A DNA stretch of 64,000 bases from Bacteroidales bacterium. Lineage in GTDB: Bacteria > Bacteroidota > Bacteroidia > Bacteroidales > UBA932. The stretch spans positions 1-64,000 of the forward strand of contig JAFUJQ010000037.1 in the NCBI GenBank assembly GCA_017473705.1, read 5' to 3'. The notes under the pieces were generated by a model that worked only from the letters and a program-made list of their open reading frames with translations, had not been told where the DNA came from and ran no database searches. The position numbers and the translations under genes are program-made. Each line of letters opens with the position of its first letter. The stretch's first letter is position 1. Positions 1 to 8,844 of this stretch are shown piece by piece.

Positions 1-129
1 AGTAAGGCCTGAGATATCAGTGATCTGCTTTGATTTTACCCACTTTCCTTCTTCAGGAATTGGAGCCGGACCGTGGTTAGGTCCCTTCTTTACGCAGCAC
101 ATCTGCTGCACTTCGTGTGAATAAACCAT
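1..129 (-). CDS. NifU/IscU-like Fe-S scaffold family protein, N-terminal fragment
   Basis: Only the first 43 codons are inside the window; the gene runs off the left edge. The peptide opens MVYSHEVQQMCCVKKGPNHG and continues with a PAPIPEEGKW segment. From memory this matches the N-terminus of a Bacteroidota and Clostridia NifU-like scaffold protein that is usually encoded next to a 'GGGtGRT' protein. The family is thought to take part in iron-sulfur cluster handling in the cytoplasm, but its role is not firmly established. The start is the ATG at 129. A TAnnTTTG box at 221-228 on the same strand gives a plausible promoter about 90 bp upstream. The identification rests on a short, distinctive N-terminus, so it is moderate. 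Confidence 0.6.
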   Translation of the reverse strand, partial: MVYSHEVQQMCCVKKGPNHGPAPIPEEGKWVKSKQITDISGLT

Positions 130-167
130 AATAGTACTATTTGTTTTAAAACTGTGTATACTGTTTC

Positions 168-205
168 AGATTTCTCGACTCGCTGCGCCCGCTCGCATTG
201 AGCGG
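168..205. repeat. Dispersed palindromic repeat, copy 1 (divergent)
   Basis: Begins AGATTTCTCGACT, the same opening as the copy at 31644, and then diverges into its own hairpin (CCGCTC at 189-194, loop GCATT, GAGCGG at 200-205). It lies between the stop of the GH2 gene and the start of the NifU-like gene, inside the likely leader of the latter. Confidence 0.45.
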
Positions 206-220
206 TGTCTTGAAATCATG

Positions 221-228
221 CAAAGATA
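221..228 (-). promoter_or_regulatory. Bacteroidota -7 box, NifU-like gene
   Basis: Reads TATCTTTG on the minus strand, a full match to TAnnTTTG. It lies 92 bp upstream of the ATG at 129. No clear -33 TTTG was seen at the expected spacing. Confidence 0.5.
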
Positions 229-253
229 ATAATTTTTCCTATATCTCCACCGG

Positions 254-2068
254 TTATTTCATGCTTTCGATGACTTTGCGGTTTATGGCGCTCAGGCGTT
301 CCTCGTCAAGCTTGACGACCTTTCTGTCATATGTCATCAGGCCGTTCACCTCGATCTCGACGTCTGTGGTCTGTGTATATATTGCACCGGCAAAGCCGTC
401 ATCAATAAGGTCTATAAGCATATCCGCATATTTCTCATATGTATCAAGGACTTCGTCTGCACTCTTGAACTGCACATAGCCCCAGTTGCGGTCAGGCTGC
501 CAGAGGTGTCCTTCCACAGGCCAGCCTATGCCGCCGTATTCGCCGAGCACATTTATATATTCCTTGTCATAGAGATACATCTCAGGATGCGGATAGTTAT
601 GAAGGTCAAGGATGTCACCCGAGCAGTGCACAAAGTTTCCTCCCGACGCATAATTAATGAGCCTGGTCGGATCCTGCGCACGGGTAAACTGCACTACATC
701 CTCCGTGTCGAACTGTCCCCAGCCCTCGTTGAACGGCACCCAGACCACAATGCAAGGGAACCCTTTGAATACAGCAATCACCTCACCCCATTCCTTATAG
801 TAATTATCCTTTCCTTCCTGGGTAACAGGATAATCAGTGCCGGTATCATAGGCTCTGTTACCCCAGACGTTCTCGTGATTGTCCTCTATGCTCGGCATGT
901 CCTGCCATACCAGCATGCCGAGGCGGTCGCAGTGCCAGTACCATCGGGCGGGCTCCACCTTTACATGCTTGCGTATCATATTGAATCCGAAATCCTTTGT
1001 CTTCTGAATGTCGAATGCCAGGGCTTCGTCTGACGGAGCGGTATAAAGGCCGTCAGGCCACCAGCCCTGGTCAAGCGGGCCGTACTGGAAGAGCGGTTCT
1101 CCATTGAGACACATCCTCTTGTGACCCGAAGCGTCTTTACCATATGAAATCTCCCTCATGGCAGCATAGCCGCTCACGCTGTCAACCACCTTGCCTTCGC
1201 GGACGACATTCACCTCGACATCATACAGATATGGGGAATCCGGAGACCACAGCTTCATCTGCGGCACGTCCAGAGACACATCTGTTCCTCTGGCCTTGTT
1301 TATCACATTGCCGCTCTCCATAAGCACTACCTCGCAGGCATCACCTTCGGCGAGAACCGCATCCACATACACATTCAGCACGGATGCATCGATATCTGCC
1401 ACAGCCTGATAGCTTTTCACGTATGACTCAGGCACCGGCTCCATCCATACTGTCTGCCAGATGCCGGTGACTGCAGTATACCATATGCCTTCAGGCTCGG
1501 ACACCTGCTTTCCGCGAGGCTGGAACCAGCTGTCTGTGCCGTCGGTCACCTTGACCTTGAGAGTATTGGTCTTTCCCTGCTGCAGAAGGTCTGTGACATC
1601 AAACGAGAATGGAGCATATCCTCCGGTATGACAGCCGGCCAACTCACCATTGACATACACTTCAGCCTTCCAGTCCACTGCACCGAAATTGAGCATTATC
1701 CTGCTTCCTGCCCAGTCTTTCGGCACTGAGAACTCACGCTCATACCAGAGTGCATCATTTTCGGTAACTGACTTGCCGACACCGGAAAGCGCAGACTCGA
1801 CGGCAAACGGCACCAGGATATGGCCGTCCATCTTATCCGGAACGGCATCAGCAGGTGTTATGGCATATTCCCAAAGTCCGTTGAGATTGACCCAGCGCTC
1901 GCGGACCATCTGCGGACGGGGATATTCCTGAAGTACATTCTCGGGATCAAGGGCTTCACCCCACGAGGTCATGATGCGGTCTCCTGCAGGAGCCCATTCC
2001 GGAGCGGAAGCACATGAAGAGAGGAGCACGGCAGACATTGCTGCGGCAAGAAGTGTTCTGAATTTCAT
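254..2068 (-). CDS. Glycoside hydrolase family 2 lipoprotein (beta-galactosidase/glucuronidase-like)
   Basis: A 604-residue exo-glycosidase of family GH2, which removes terminal beta-linked sugars by a retaining mechanism. A lipoprotein signal (LLSSC, Cys19) is followed by a jelly-roll sugar-binding domain (about 45-210), an immunoglobulin-like domain (about 215-305) and a TIM barrel (about 310-600). The acid/base Glu is E448 in FNEGWGQF and the nucleophile is E510 in LGEYGG. There are no acidic residues directly after the lipid-bearing Cys (CASAPEW), so it probably faces the periplasm rather than the cell surface. It is a compact GH2 of about 600 residues without C-terminal extensions. It stands alone: no Sus genes adjoin it, and uvrB is divergent. 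The sugar specificity cannot be read from sequence. A weak TAnnTTTG variant (TATCTTTA, 2090-2097) may be its promoter. Confidence 0.9.
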   Translation of the reverse strand: MKFRTLLAAAMSAVLLSSCASAPEWAPAGDRIMTSWGEALDPENVLQEYPRPQMVRERWVNLNGLWEYAITPADAVPDKMDGHILVPFAVESALSGVGKSVTENDALWYEREFSVPKDWAGSRIMLNFGAVDWKAEVYVNGELAGCHTGGYAPFSFDVTDLLQQGKTNTLKVKVTDGTDSWFQPRGKQVSEPEGIWYTAVTGIWQTVWMEPVPESYVKSYQAVADIDASVLNVYVDAVLAEGDACEVVLMESGNVINKARGTDVSLDVPQMKLWSPDSPYLYDVEVNVVREGKVVDSVSGYAAMREISYGKDASGHKRMCLNGEPLFQYGPLDQGWWPDGLYTAPSDEALAFDIQKTKDFGFNMIRKHVKVEPARWYWHCDRLGMLVWQDMPSIEDNHENVWGNRAYDTGTDYPVTQEGKDNYYKEWGEVIAVFKGFPCIVVWVPFNEGWGQFDTEDVVQFTRAQDPTRLINYASGGNFVHCSGDILDLHNYPHPEMYLYDKEYINVLGEYGGIGWPVEGHLWQPDRNWGYVQFKSADEVLDTYEKYADMLIDLIDDGFAGAIYTQTTDVEIEVNGLMTYDRKVVKLDEERLSAINRKVIESMK

Positions 2069-2131
2069 ACAATAGGTGTTTTAGTGGAGTAAAGATAACC
2101 ATTTAATCGGACAATTTTGGCCAACATTGAG

Positions 2132-2139
2132 TATATTTG
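2132..2139 (+). promoter_or_regulatory. -7 box placed 4 nt before the uvrB ATG
   Basis: TATATTTG, a full TAnnTTTG match followed by C, ends only four bases before the ATG at 2144. Transcription would start at or next to the start codon, which implies a leaderless mRNA. Confidence 0.6.
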
Positions 2140-2143
2140 CAAT

Positions 2144-4270
2144 ATGAAATTCAAGATAGATTCGGAATACAGGCCGTCCGGCGACCAGCCGGCTGCAATA
2201 AAAGGCATCTGCGCCGCCCTGAAGGACGGAGTGGACGCCGTCACGTTGCTTGGCGTCACCGGCTCGGGAAAGACTTTCACCATGGCTAACGTCATCGAGC
2301 AGCTGCAGCGTCCTGCGCTGATAATGAGCCATAACAAGACGCTCGCCCACCAGCTCTACTGCGAGTTCAAGTCGTTCTTCCCGAACAATGCCGTGGAGTA
2401 TTTCGTTTCATATTACGACTATTATCAGCCGGAGGCATATCTTCCGGTGACAGACACATACATCGAGAAGGACCTCAGCATCAATGACGAGATCGAGAAG
2501 CTGCGTCTGAGCGCAGCGTCGGCCCTGCTTTCGGGCAGACGCGACGTGATTGTCATCTCAAGCGTCTCATGTCTGTACGGCATCGGAAACCCCGCCGATT
2601 TCCACGCACAGACAGTCGTGGTGAAGCGCGGTGAGCAGCGCAGCATGAGCCGTCTGCTGTATCAGCTGGTGGATGCGCTGTATTCACGCACGGAAGCTGA
2701 CTTCAAGAGAGGAACCTTCAGGGTCAGAGGCGACACGGTGGACATATGCATAGGATATGGAGAAAATGCTGTCCGCATAGAGTTCTTCGGCGACGAGGTG
2801 GAGCAGATCTCGATCATAGATCCTCTTACAGGAGCGTTCATTGACGAACTGGACGAAATATCGATATATCCTGCCGGAAACTTCGTGACCACAAAGGAGC
2901 GGAGCACTCGGGCGATCAGCCAGATCCAGGATGACATGGCCGCGCAGTGCGAATATTTCAAGAGCATAGGCAAGCACCTGGAGGCCAAGAGATTGCAGCA
3001 GAGGGTGGAATATGACCTGGAGTTCATCAAGGAGATGGGATACTGCCCCGGAATAGAGAACTACTCGAGATATTTCGACGGCCGCGAGGAAGGCATGCGT
3101 CCTTTCTGCCTGATAGACTATTTCCCGAAGGATTTCATCACATTCATAGACGAGAGTCATGTGACCATACCGCAGGTCAGGGCCATGTACGGCGGCGACC
3201 ACTCGCGTAAATCCGTCCTCGTTGAGTACGGATTCCGCCTCCCTGCCGCCGCGGACAACCGCCCTCTCAAGTTCGACGAATTCGAGGCCATCACAGGACA
3301 GAAAGTGTTCGTCAGCGCGACTCCTGCGGACTATGAGCTGGAGAAGTCGGAAGGACTTGTTGTCGAGCAGGTCGTAAGGCCGACAGGTCTTCTGGATCCT
3401 CCTATCGAGGTCCGTCCTATAGAAAATCAGGTGGATGATCTTCTGGAGGAGATCAGGATAAGGTCTGAGAGAGACGAAAGGGTGCTCGTGACGACTCTCA
3501 CCAAGAGGATGGCAGAGGAGCTGGAGAAGTATTTCACCAGGATGGGAGTGCGATGCAGGTACATCCATTCCGACGTCGACACTCTCGAAAGAGTAGAGAT
3601 CATCAACGATTTCAAGAACGGTCTCTTCGACGTGCTGGTCGGAGTCAACCTCCTGAGGGAAGGACTTGACATACCTTCGGTGTCGCTCGTGGCGATCCTG
3701 GATGCCGACAAGGAAGGCTTCCTTCGAAGCGGAAGGGCGCTGACGCAGACGGCAGGACGAGCGGCACGAAACGTGAACGGACTTGTCATCATGTATGCAG
3801 ACACCATCACGGAGTCCATGCAGCAGACCATATATGAGACAGACCGCAGGCGAAGCAAGCAGATGGAGTACAACAAACTCCACGGCATCACGCCTCACCA
3901 GGTGGGAGGTGCAAGACCGGCACAGCAGCAACGTCAGGAAGGCAGGGTCAGCGCAGCGAACTCATATGACGACCCGACATACATCCCGAGCCCTACAGAG
4001 CTCGGACGCGGCGAGATCAGCGTAGGCTTGGGCCACGACTCGAAGCGCGACAGCAACTCGGCATATGTTGACGGATATCTGCAGGCCGACCTCGCGGCAG
4101 TCCTGCAGGACCCGGTGATCCGTTCGATGACGCGCGAACAGGTCGAGAAAGCCGTAGAGCACGCCAAAAAGAACATGGAGAAGGCATCAGCAGCCCTAGA
4201 CTTCCAGGCCGCCGCAAAATACCGCGACGAAATGTGGGCATTGCAACAATATTTGAAAGTATGGAAATAA
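2144..4270 (+). CDS. uvrB: Excinuclease ABC subunit B
   Basis: UvrB of nucleotide excision repair (708 residues). It is loaded onto DNA by UvrA, verifies the lesion with its beta-hairpin and recruits UvrC for incision. Walker A is GVTGSGKT (about 37-44). The beta-hairpin aromatics appear in [14 protein letters not shown]. Helicase motifs include DESHVTIPQ and [10 protein letters not shown], and the C-terminal UVR domain (about 670-708) contacts UvrC. A TTG 27 bp upstream is in frame, but it overlaps the region of the -7 box, and the family N-terminus ([16 protein letters not shown] here) fits the ATG at 2144. A glutamine- and arginine-rich linker lies before the UVR domain, as in other UvrBs. 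It is a single gene, followed by a hairpin-rich spacer before the RelA/SpoT gene. Confidence 0.97.
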   Translation: MKFKIDSEYRPSGDQPAAIKGICAALKDGVDAVTLLGVTGSGKTFTMANVIEQLQRPALIMSHNKTLAHQLYCEFKSFFPNNAVEYFVSYYDYYQPEAYLPVTDTYIEKDLSINDEIEKLRLSAASALLSGRRDVIVISSVSCLYGIGNPADFHAQTVVVKRGEQRSMSRLLYQLVDALYSRTEADFKRGTFRVRGDTVDICIGYGENAVRIEFFGDEVEQISIIDPLTGAFIDELDEISIYPAGNFVTTKERSTRAISQIQDDMAAQCEYFKSIGKHLEAKRLQQRVEYDLEFIKEMGYCPGIENYSRYFDGREEGMRPFCLIDYFPKDFITFIDESHVTIPQVRAMYGGDHSRKSVLVEYGFRLPAAADNRPLKFDEFEAITGQKVFVSATPADYELEKSEGLVVEQVVRPTGLLDPPIEVRPIENQVDDLLEEIRIRSERDERVLVTTLTKRMAEELEKYFTRMGVRCRYIHSDVDTLERVEIINDFKNGLFDVLVGVNLLREGLDIPSVSLVAILDADKEGFLRSGRALTQTAGRAARNVNGLVIMYADTITESMQQTIYETDRRRSKQMEYNKLHGITPHQVGGARPAQQQRQEGRVSAANSYDDPTYIPSPTELGRGEISVGLGHDSKRDSNSAYVDGYLQADLAAVLQDPVIRSMTREQVEKAVEHAKKNMEKASAALDFQAAAKYRDEMWALQQYLKVWK

Positions 4271-4392
4271 GGGCAAGTTTAAAAACTTGCCCAAGTCAAG
4301 AAAACTGAAAGTTTACGAAGACCGGCCCGGGCAGGGCCGAAGCGCCCCATAGAAGGGGGCTGTCACAAAGTGACTGGGGGTTAAGACAATAT
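4271..4392. other. Hairpin-rich spacer between uvrB and the RelA/SpoT gene
   Basis: The 125-bp gap holds four predicted stem-loops in a row. They are: a perfect palindrome GGGCAAGTTT-AA-AAACTTGCCC (4271-4292); GGCCC/GGGCC (4324-4338); GCCCC/GGGGC (4344-4360); and GTCAC-AAA-GTGAC (4362-4374) followed by TGGGGG. The first hairpin directly follows the uvrB stop and could terminate, but it lacks a T-run. The rest could be a structured leader of the downstream gene or a dispersed repeat. No known riboswitch was recognised and no -7 box is seen. Confidence 0.5.
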
Positions 4393-4395
4393 ATT

Positions 4396-6537
4396 ATGGT
4401 ACTAGAAAGATACGACCAGGCCGGCCAGGACCTCATCCTCAAGGCCTACAACATAGCGGCAGAAGCCCTGAAGGGCAAGACCCGCGGCAACGGTCAGCCG
4501 TTCATCGAGCATCCCATAGCCGTGGCAAAGATTGCCTGCGACGAGATCGGTCTCTCGGCCGAGTGCATCGCCGCGGTGTTCCTTCATGAGGCCACCAGAT
4601 TCTTCCCCGAGACCGATATCAGAAGCGCCGGATTCGGAAAGGATGTCTACACCATTGTGGACGGTCTGAACAAGATCTCCACCATCAAGCCGAAGGACAC
4701 GAGGCTTGAGGCTGAGCTATATAAGAAGCTCATCGTCTCATACTCCCGTGACCCTCGTGTGACTGTCCTGAAGATTGCGGACAGGCTCGAAGTAATGCGT
4801 TCACTCGACATGTTCCCCAAGCTTTCAAGGGAAAGGAAAATCCTGGAGACGCAGATGCTGTACATCCCTCTAGCCCACCAGCTCGGACTCTATAACATCA
4901 AGAGCGAGATGGAGGACATATACTTCAGATATGCAGATCCTGAGCAGTACAGGGCCATAACCAACAAGCTCAAGAGTACCGAAGCAGACAGGGAGAAGCT
5001 CATGGAGCAGTTCATCGAGCCGCTGAAGCAGAAGCTCAACGACGAGGGCATAGTCTACAAGCTTAAGGTCCGCACGAAGACAGCCCTCTCCATCTACAAG
5101 AAGATGAAGAAGCAGAAGGTGCCGTTCGAGGGTGTCTTCGACGTGTTCGCCATAAGGTTCATCATCGACTGCGAGGCGGACAGGGAGACGGAACATGCGC
5201 TGTGCTGGAAGGTGTTCTCGTATGTGACAGAGGAGTACGATTCGGATACCAGGCGCCTTCGCGACTGGATATCCAATCCGAAGCCGAACGGATATGAATC
5301 TCTTCATATAACAGTAAAGAACAAAGAAGGAAGCCATCTCGAGGTGCAGATCAGGACCAAAAGGATGGATGACATGGCTGAGAGCGGACTCGCTTCGCAT
5401 TGGTCTTATAAGGGCATAAGACATGAAGAGACGCTTGACAAGTGGCTGACCGCCGTCAGGAAGGCACTGGAAAGTCCTCTGGGCTCTGAGAGCGACCCGA
5501 TGGCAGCATATTACGAGGATGAGATCATCAACCTCCAGGACAAGGAGATCTTCGTATTCACTCCTTCAGGAGAGCTCAGGAAACTGCCGGCTGGAGCCAC
5601 AGTGCTTGATTTCGCATTTGACATACACACCAACCTCGGCATCAAGTGCACTGGCGGAAGGGTCAACGGCAAGGCAGTCAGGATCAATGAGCCGCTGAAG
5701 ACCGGAGATGTCGTGGACATAATGTCCGGAAAGAACCAGAAGCCATCACCGGACTGGCTGAACTTCGTCGTGACGACCAAGGCCAGGAACAAGATCCGCC
5801 AGAAGCTCAGCGAGGCGGAGTTCCAGAAGGCGGCAGACGGCAAGGAGCTCCTCAGCCGCCGTCTGAAGAACTGGAAGATGGAGCTGGATGATGAAGTGCT
5901 GGCTGCAATACTCAAGAAACTTCAGTACAAGACAATAAACGCATTCTATGCCGCAATCGGCGAGGAGGTCCTGGATGTAGCGGACATCAAGAATCTCATT
6001 CTGGAGATAACCCAGGGAAGCACTGCTGCAGTCACCGAGCAGGAGAAGAGGCCGAAGGGGGTGATCGAGGAGAAAGGCAGCGACGACATACTCGTCATCG
6101 ACGCGAAGAATGTCAAGGGCATCGACTACAGGATGGCCAGATGCTGCAATCCTGTGTTCGGAGATGATGTGTTCGGCTTCGTGACAAGGACCGAAGGCAT
6201 CAAGATCCACAGGATGTCATGTCCTAACGCCGCAAGGCTCATAGAAATGTATCCATACAGGATCCAGAAGGTAAAGTGGAGCGAGACCCCGAGCACCAGC
6301 AACTTCCAGACAGGTCTGCGCATCTCGGCTGCCCTGGAGCCTTCGGTGATCAATGAGATCATGGACATAGTGAATTCATTCAGGGCATCCATCAGGATGT
6401 TCAATGTGGTCGAGAACGACAGGCAGGGCACATATGACATCACAATGAAGATTGCGGTGCCGAGCAGCCTGGAACTCGACAAGGTGACGTCGCAGATCAG
6501 GAACCTGAAGAATGTCGTGAAGATCAGCAGAATGTAA
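4396..6537 (+). CDS. Long RelA/SpoT homologue, synthetase intact, hydrolase site degenerate
   Basis: A 713-residue (p)ppGpp enzyme of the long RSH type. Regions in order are HD hydrolase (about 25-150), synthetase (about 225-340), TGS (about 383-445), a zinc-finger-like domain with C583, C584, H605 and C609, and a C-terminal ACT domain (about 640-713). The synthetase motifs are intact (FDVFAIRF, YESLH, EVQIRT, AESGLASHW). In the hydrolase domain H39 and D129 remain. However, the HDxxED motif reads HEATRF (64-69), so HD becomes HE and the following ED becomes RF, and the ADRLxN motif reads ADRLEV (Asn to Val at 133). These substitutions predict a synthetase-dominant, RelA-like enzyme. Bacteroidales commonly carry two long RSH proteins, so a hydrolase-competent partner is expected elsewhere. 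ppa lies two genes downstream. Confidence 0.93.
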   Translation: MVLERYDQAGQDLILKAYNIAAEALKGKTRGNGQPFIEHPIAVAKIACDEIGLSAECIAAVFLHEATRFFPETDIRSAGFGKDVYTIVDGLNKISTIKPKDTRLEAELYKKLIVSYSRDPRVTVLKIADRLEVMRSLDMFPKLSRERKILETQMLYIPLAHQLGLYNIKSEMEDIYFRYADPEQYRAITNKLKSTEADREKLMEQFIEPLKQKLNDEGIVYKLKVRTKTALSIYKKMKKQKVPFEGVFDVFAIRFIIDCEADRETEHALCWKVFSYVTEEYDSDTRRLRDWISNPKPNGYESLHITVKNKEGSHLEVQIRTKRMDDMAESGLASHWSYKGIRHEETLDKWLTAVRKALESPLGSESDPMAAYYEDEIINLQDKEIFVFTPSGELRKLPAGATVLDFAFDIHTNLGIKCTGGRVNGKAVRINEPLKTGDVVDIMSGKNQKPSPDWLNFVVTTKARNKIRQKLSEAEFQKAADGKELLSRRLKNWKMELDDEVLAAILKKLQYKTINAFYAAIGEEVLDVADIKNLILEITQGSTAAVTEQEKRPKGVIEEKGSDDILVIDAKNVKGIDYRMARCCNPVFGDDVFGFVTRTEGIKIHRMSCPNAARLIEMYPYRIQKVKWSETPSTSNFQTGLRISAALEPSVINEIMDIVNSFRASIRMFNVVENDRQGTYDITMKIAVPSSLELDKVTSQIRNLKNVVKISRM

Positions 6538-6562
6538 AGATGCCCGGTCAAGCCGGACATGA
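6538..6562. repeat. Dispersed palindromic repeat, copy 2
   Basis: AGATGCCCGGTCAAGCCGG followed by ACATGA starts right after the RSH stop codon. It has the same layout as the copy at 11794 (AGAT, CCCG arm, TCArG loop, CGG arm, ATGA). Confidence 0.5.
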
Positions 6563-6581
6563 AGGACGACATAAAAACGTC

Positions 6582-6602
6582 ATACCCGACATGATCGGGT
6601 AT
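6582..6602. other. Stem-loop between the RSH gene and the C_GCAxxG gene
   Basis: ATACCCGA (6582-6589), loop CATGA, TCGGGTAT (6595-6602): a perfect 8-bp stem ending 11 bp before the next ATG. No T-run follows, so it is not a classic terminator. It could belong to the adjacent repeat or affect translation of the next gene. Confidence 0.45.
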
Positions 6603-6613
6603 CTGTAAGACAT

Positions 6614-7105
6614 ATGAATAAGATAAATATAGAAGAAAGAGTCGCGAAAGCCAGACGGCTTTTCAAGGAAGGCGGATACAACTGCTGCCAGGCCGTAGTG
6701 CTGGCATATAACGATGTCTTCGGTCTGGACGACGAGACCGCAGCCGCCCTGTCCTCAGGCTTCGGAGGAGGCATGGGAAGAATGAGAGAAGTATGCGGAA
6801 GCGTGAGCGGAATGGTCATGCTGGCGGGCCTCATAAGGCCTGCATCCGACCCATCGGTAAAGGAATGGCGCACGGCCAACTATGCGCTTGTGCAGGAAAT
6901 GGCCGGAGAATTCAAGGCCGTGAACGGATCGATAGTATGCAAGGAACTCCTTGGGCTCGTGCCTATGGGAAGCAGTTCTCCGGCACCTGCGGAGTCGCCG
7001 GAACCGTCTGAGCGCACTCCTGAATACTACAAAAAACGCCCATGCGAGGAGCTTGTAGGCATCGCAGCGCGGATTGCAGGAGAAAAGATTCAAAATATTT
7101 TATAA
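6614..7105 (+). CDS. C_GCAxxG_C_C family redox-type protein
   Basis: A 163-residue protein of the C_GCAxxG_C_C family, small cysteine-rich proteins of anaerobes whose biochemical function is unproven. The signature is clear: an N-terminal NCCQAV (C24, C25), a glycine-rich FGGGMGRMREVCGSVSG stretch (C61), then C109 and C144. No signal peptide or membrane segment is present, so it should be cytoplasmic. A Ser/Pro-rich stretch (about 120-136) separates the last cysteines. It follows the RSH gene by 76 bp, and its stop codon overlaps the -7 box of ppa. The family is reliable; the role is unknown. Confidence 0.85.
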   Translation: MNKINIEERVAKARRLFKEGGYNCCQAVVLAYNDVFGLDDETAAALSSGFGGGMGRMREVCGSVSGMVMLAGLIRPASDPSVKEWRTANYALVQEMAGEFKAVNGSIVCKELLGLVPMGSSSPAPAESPEPSERTPEYYKKRPCEELVGIAARIAGEKIQNIL

Positions 7106-7110
7106 ATTTG
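7103..7110 (+). promoter_or_regulatory. -7 box of ppa overlapping the upstream stop codon
   Basis: TAAATTTG matches TAnnTTTG. Its first three bases are the TAA stop of the C_GCAxxG gene. The ppa ATG is 20 bp downstream. Confidence 0.5.
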
Positions 7111-7130
7111 TATGTTCTAAAACATCGACC

Positions 7131-7769
7131 ATGAATTTTCAGAAAGCGCACAAGGCCCATCCGTGGCATGGAATCAGCCTCGGAGACAAGGTACCGGAAG
7201 AGGTAAGGGCATTCATCGAAATCGTGCCGACAGACACAGTGAAGTACGAAGTTGACAAGGAATCAGGCTATCTGACTCTTGACAGGCCTCAGAAGTTCTC
7301 CAATATCGTTCCGTCACTATATGGTTTCCTCCCGAGAACATACTGTGGTCCGAAAATGGCGGAGCTGACAAACAAAGCATTGGTCAGAAGCGATGTCGAA
7401 GGCGACGGAGACCCTCTGGACATATGCATCCTGACTGAGAAGGATGTGACCCATGGAGACATCATCGCCAAGGCACGTCCTATCGGCGGCCTCAGACTTC
7501 TTGACCACAATCAGGCTGACGACAAGATCATAGCAGTGCTCATGAGTGACGCGGTATACGGAGCGATGACCGACATAGAGCAGGTGCCTGCCGCAATCAT
7601 CCGCCGCCTCATCCATTACTTCAGCACCTACAAGGACATTCCAGGAGAGCACACTGAAAGGATGAAGTTCATAAGCATATACGGTCCTGACGTGGCAAAA
7701 GACGTCGTCCTCCGTTCCATGGAAGACTATCAGGATTATATATCAACAAAAAAGAAGGCGACTTATTAG
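7131..7769 (+). CDS. ppa: Inorganic pyrophosphatase (family I)
   Basis: Hydrolyses pyrophosphate to two phosphates and so pulls biosynthetic reactions forward; cytoplasmic and Mg2+-dependent. The family I signature is present in DGDPLDICIL, with further conserved residues in KYEVDKESG and the PSLYGFLPRTYCG segment. The start is the ATG at 7131 (212 residues). An upstream in-frame ATG at 7074 would add 19 residues from inside the preceding gene and would precede the -7 box at 7103, so it was rejected. The stop codon lies inside the terminator hairpin. Confidence 0.95.
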   Translation: MNFQKAHKAHPWHGISLGDKVPEEVRAFIEIVPTDTVKYEVDKESGYLTLDRPQKFSNIVPSLYGFLPRTYCGPKMAELTNKALVRSDVEGDGDPLDICILTEKDVTHGDIIAKARPIGGLRLLDHNQADDKIIAVLMSDAVYGAMTDIEQVPAAIIRRLIHYFSTYKDIPGEHTERMKFISIYGPDVAKDVVLRSMEDYQDYISTKKKATY

Positions 7770-7785
7770 TCGCCTTCATTTTTTA
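7754..7785. terminator. Bidirectional terminator between ppa and fba
   Basis: A perfect 10-bp stem, GAAGGCGACT / AGTCGCCTTC, with loop TATT. It is followed by ATTTTTTATT on the plus strand and by TTTTTTGTTG on the minus strand, so it can serve both convergent genes. It includes the ppa stop codon. Confidence 0.88.
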
Positions 7786-7799
7786 TTATAATTCTAAAA

Positions 7800-8801
7800 T
7801 TACTCTGCCTTGCCGTTTGAACCAAGAACGTTAACGATCTTGTGGATGTAGAGCTTCTTCATGTTGTCACGTGCAGGACCGAGGTACTTACGTGGGTCGA
7901 ACTCTGCAGGCTTGTTGGCGAATACCTCGCGGATAGCTGCTGTCATTGCGAGACGTGAGTCAGAGTCGATGTTGATCTTGCATACTGCAGACTCAGCAGC
8001 CTTGCGGAGCCAAGGCTCTGGAATACCGATGGCTGCCTTGAGGGCTCCACCATACTTGTTGATTGTTGCAACCTCGTCCTGTGGAACTGAAGATGAACCG
8101 TGGAGAACGATAGGGAATCCTGGAAGCTCCTTCTCAACACCCTCGAGAACGTCGAATGCGAGCATTGGAGGTACGAGGAGACCTGTCTCCGGATCTACTG
8201 TGCACTGCTCAGGAGTGAACTTGTAAGCACCGTGTGATGTTCCGATAGAGATAGCGAGAGAGTCGCAGCCTGTGCGTGAAACGAAGTCTACAACCTCCTC
8301 AGGCTTAGTGTATGTGTGGTGGTCTGAGCTTACCTCATCCTCAACACCTGCGAGGACTCCGAGCTCACCCTCTACTGTAACATCGAACTGATGTGCATAC
8401 TCCACAACCTTCTTTGTGAGAGCAACGTTCTCCTCATATGGAAGGTGTGAACCGTCGATCATGACTGATGAGAAGCCCATGTCGATGCAGCTCTTGCAAG
8501 TCTCGAATGAATCACCGTGGTCGAGGTGAAGAACGATCTGAGGATTCTCCCAGCCGAGCTCCTTTGCATACTCTACAGCACCTTCTGCCATGTAGCGGAG
8601 AAGAGTCTGGTTTGCATACTGACGTGCGCCCTTTGATACCTGGAGGATAACTGGAGACTTAGTCTCAGCAGCTGCTGATATGATAGCCTGAAGCTGCTCC
8701 ATGTTGTTGAAGTTGAATGCAGGGATAGCGTAACCGCCCTCGATTGCCTTTGCGAACATCTCTCTTGTGTTCACAAGACCAAGTTCTTTGTAAGAAATCA
8801 T
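7800..8801 (-). CDS. fba: Class II fructose-bisphosphate aldolase
   Basis: A 333-residue zinc-dependent aldolase that interconverts fructose-1,6-bisphosphate with glyceraldehyde-3-phosphate and dihydroxyacetone phosphate in glycolysis and gluconeogenesis. Visible class II motifs are AFNFNN near the N-terminus, the metal-binding HLDHGDSFETC (about 92-102), VEGELG, the phosphate-binding IGTSHGAYKF and VLHGSSSVP. No signal peptide. It is monocistronic, divergent from gmk through a shared short promoter region, and ends at a bidirectional terminator shared with ppa. The KDG pathway elsewhere in the window produces glyceraldehyde-3-phosphate, one of its substrates. Confidence 0.96.
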   Translation of the reverse strand: MISYKELGLVNTREMFAKAIEGGYAIPAFNFNNMEQLQAIISAAAETKSPVILQVSKGARQYANQTLLRYMAEGAVEYAKELGWENPQIVLHLDHGDSFETCKSCIDMGFSSVMIDGSHLPYEENVALTKKVVEYAHQFDVTVEGELGVLAGVEDEVSSDHHTYTKPEEVVDFVSRTGCDSLAISIGTSHGAYKFTPEQCTVDPETGLLVPPMLAFDVLEGVEKELPGFPIVLHGSSSVPQDEVATINKYGGALKAAIGIPEPWLRKAAESAVCKINIDSDSRLAMTAAIREVFANKPAEFDPRKYLGPARDNMKKLYIHKIVNVLGSNGKAE

Positions 8802-8844
8802 AATCGTATAATTTGTTTAAAAATCGTTTCTATTACACTAAATC

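Noticed and set aside
2684-3931. Long open frame of 415 codons on the minus strand
   Set aside because: It lies entirely antisense to uvrB, which is unmistakable, and its product has no recognisable features; a by-product of codon use on the coding strand.
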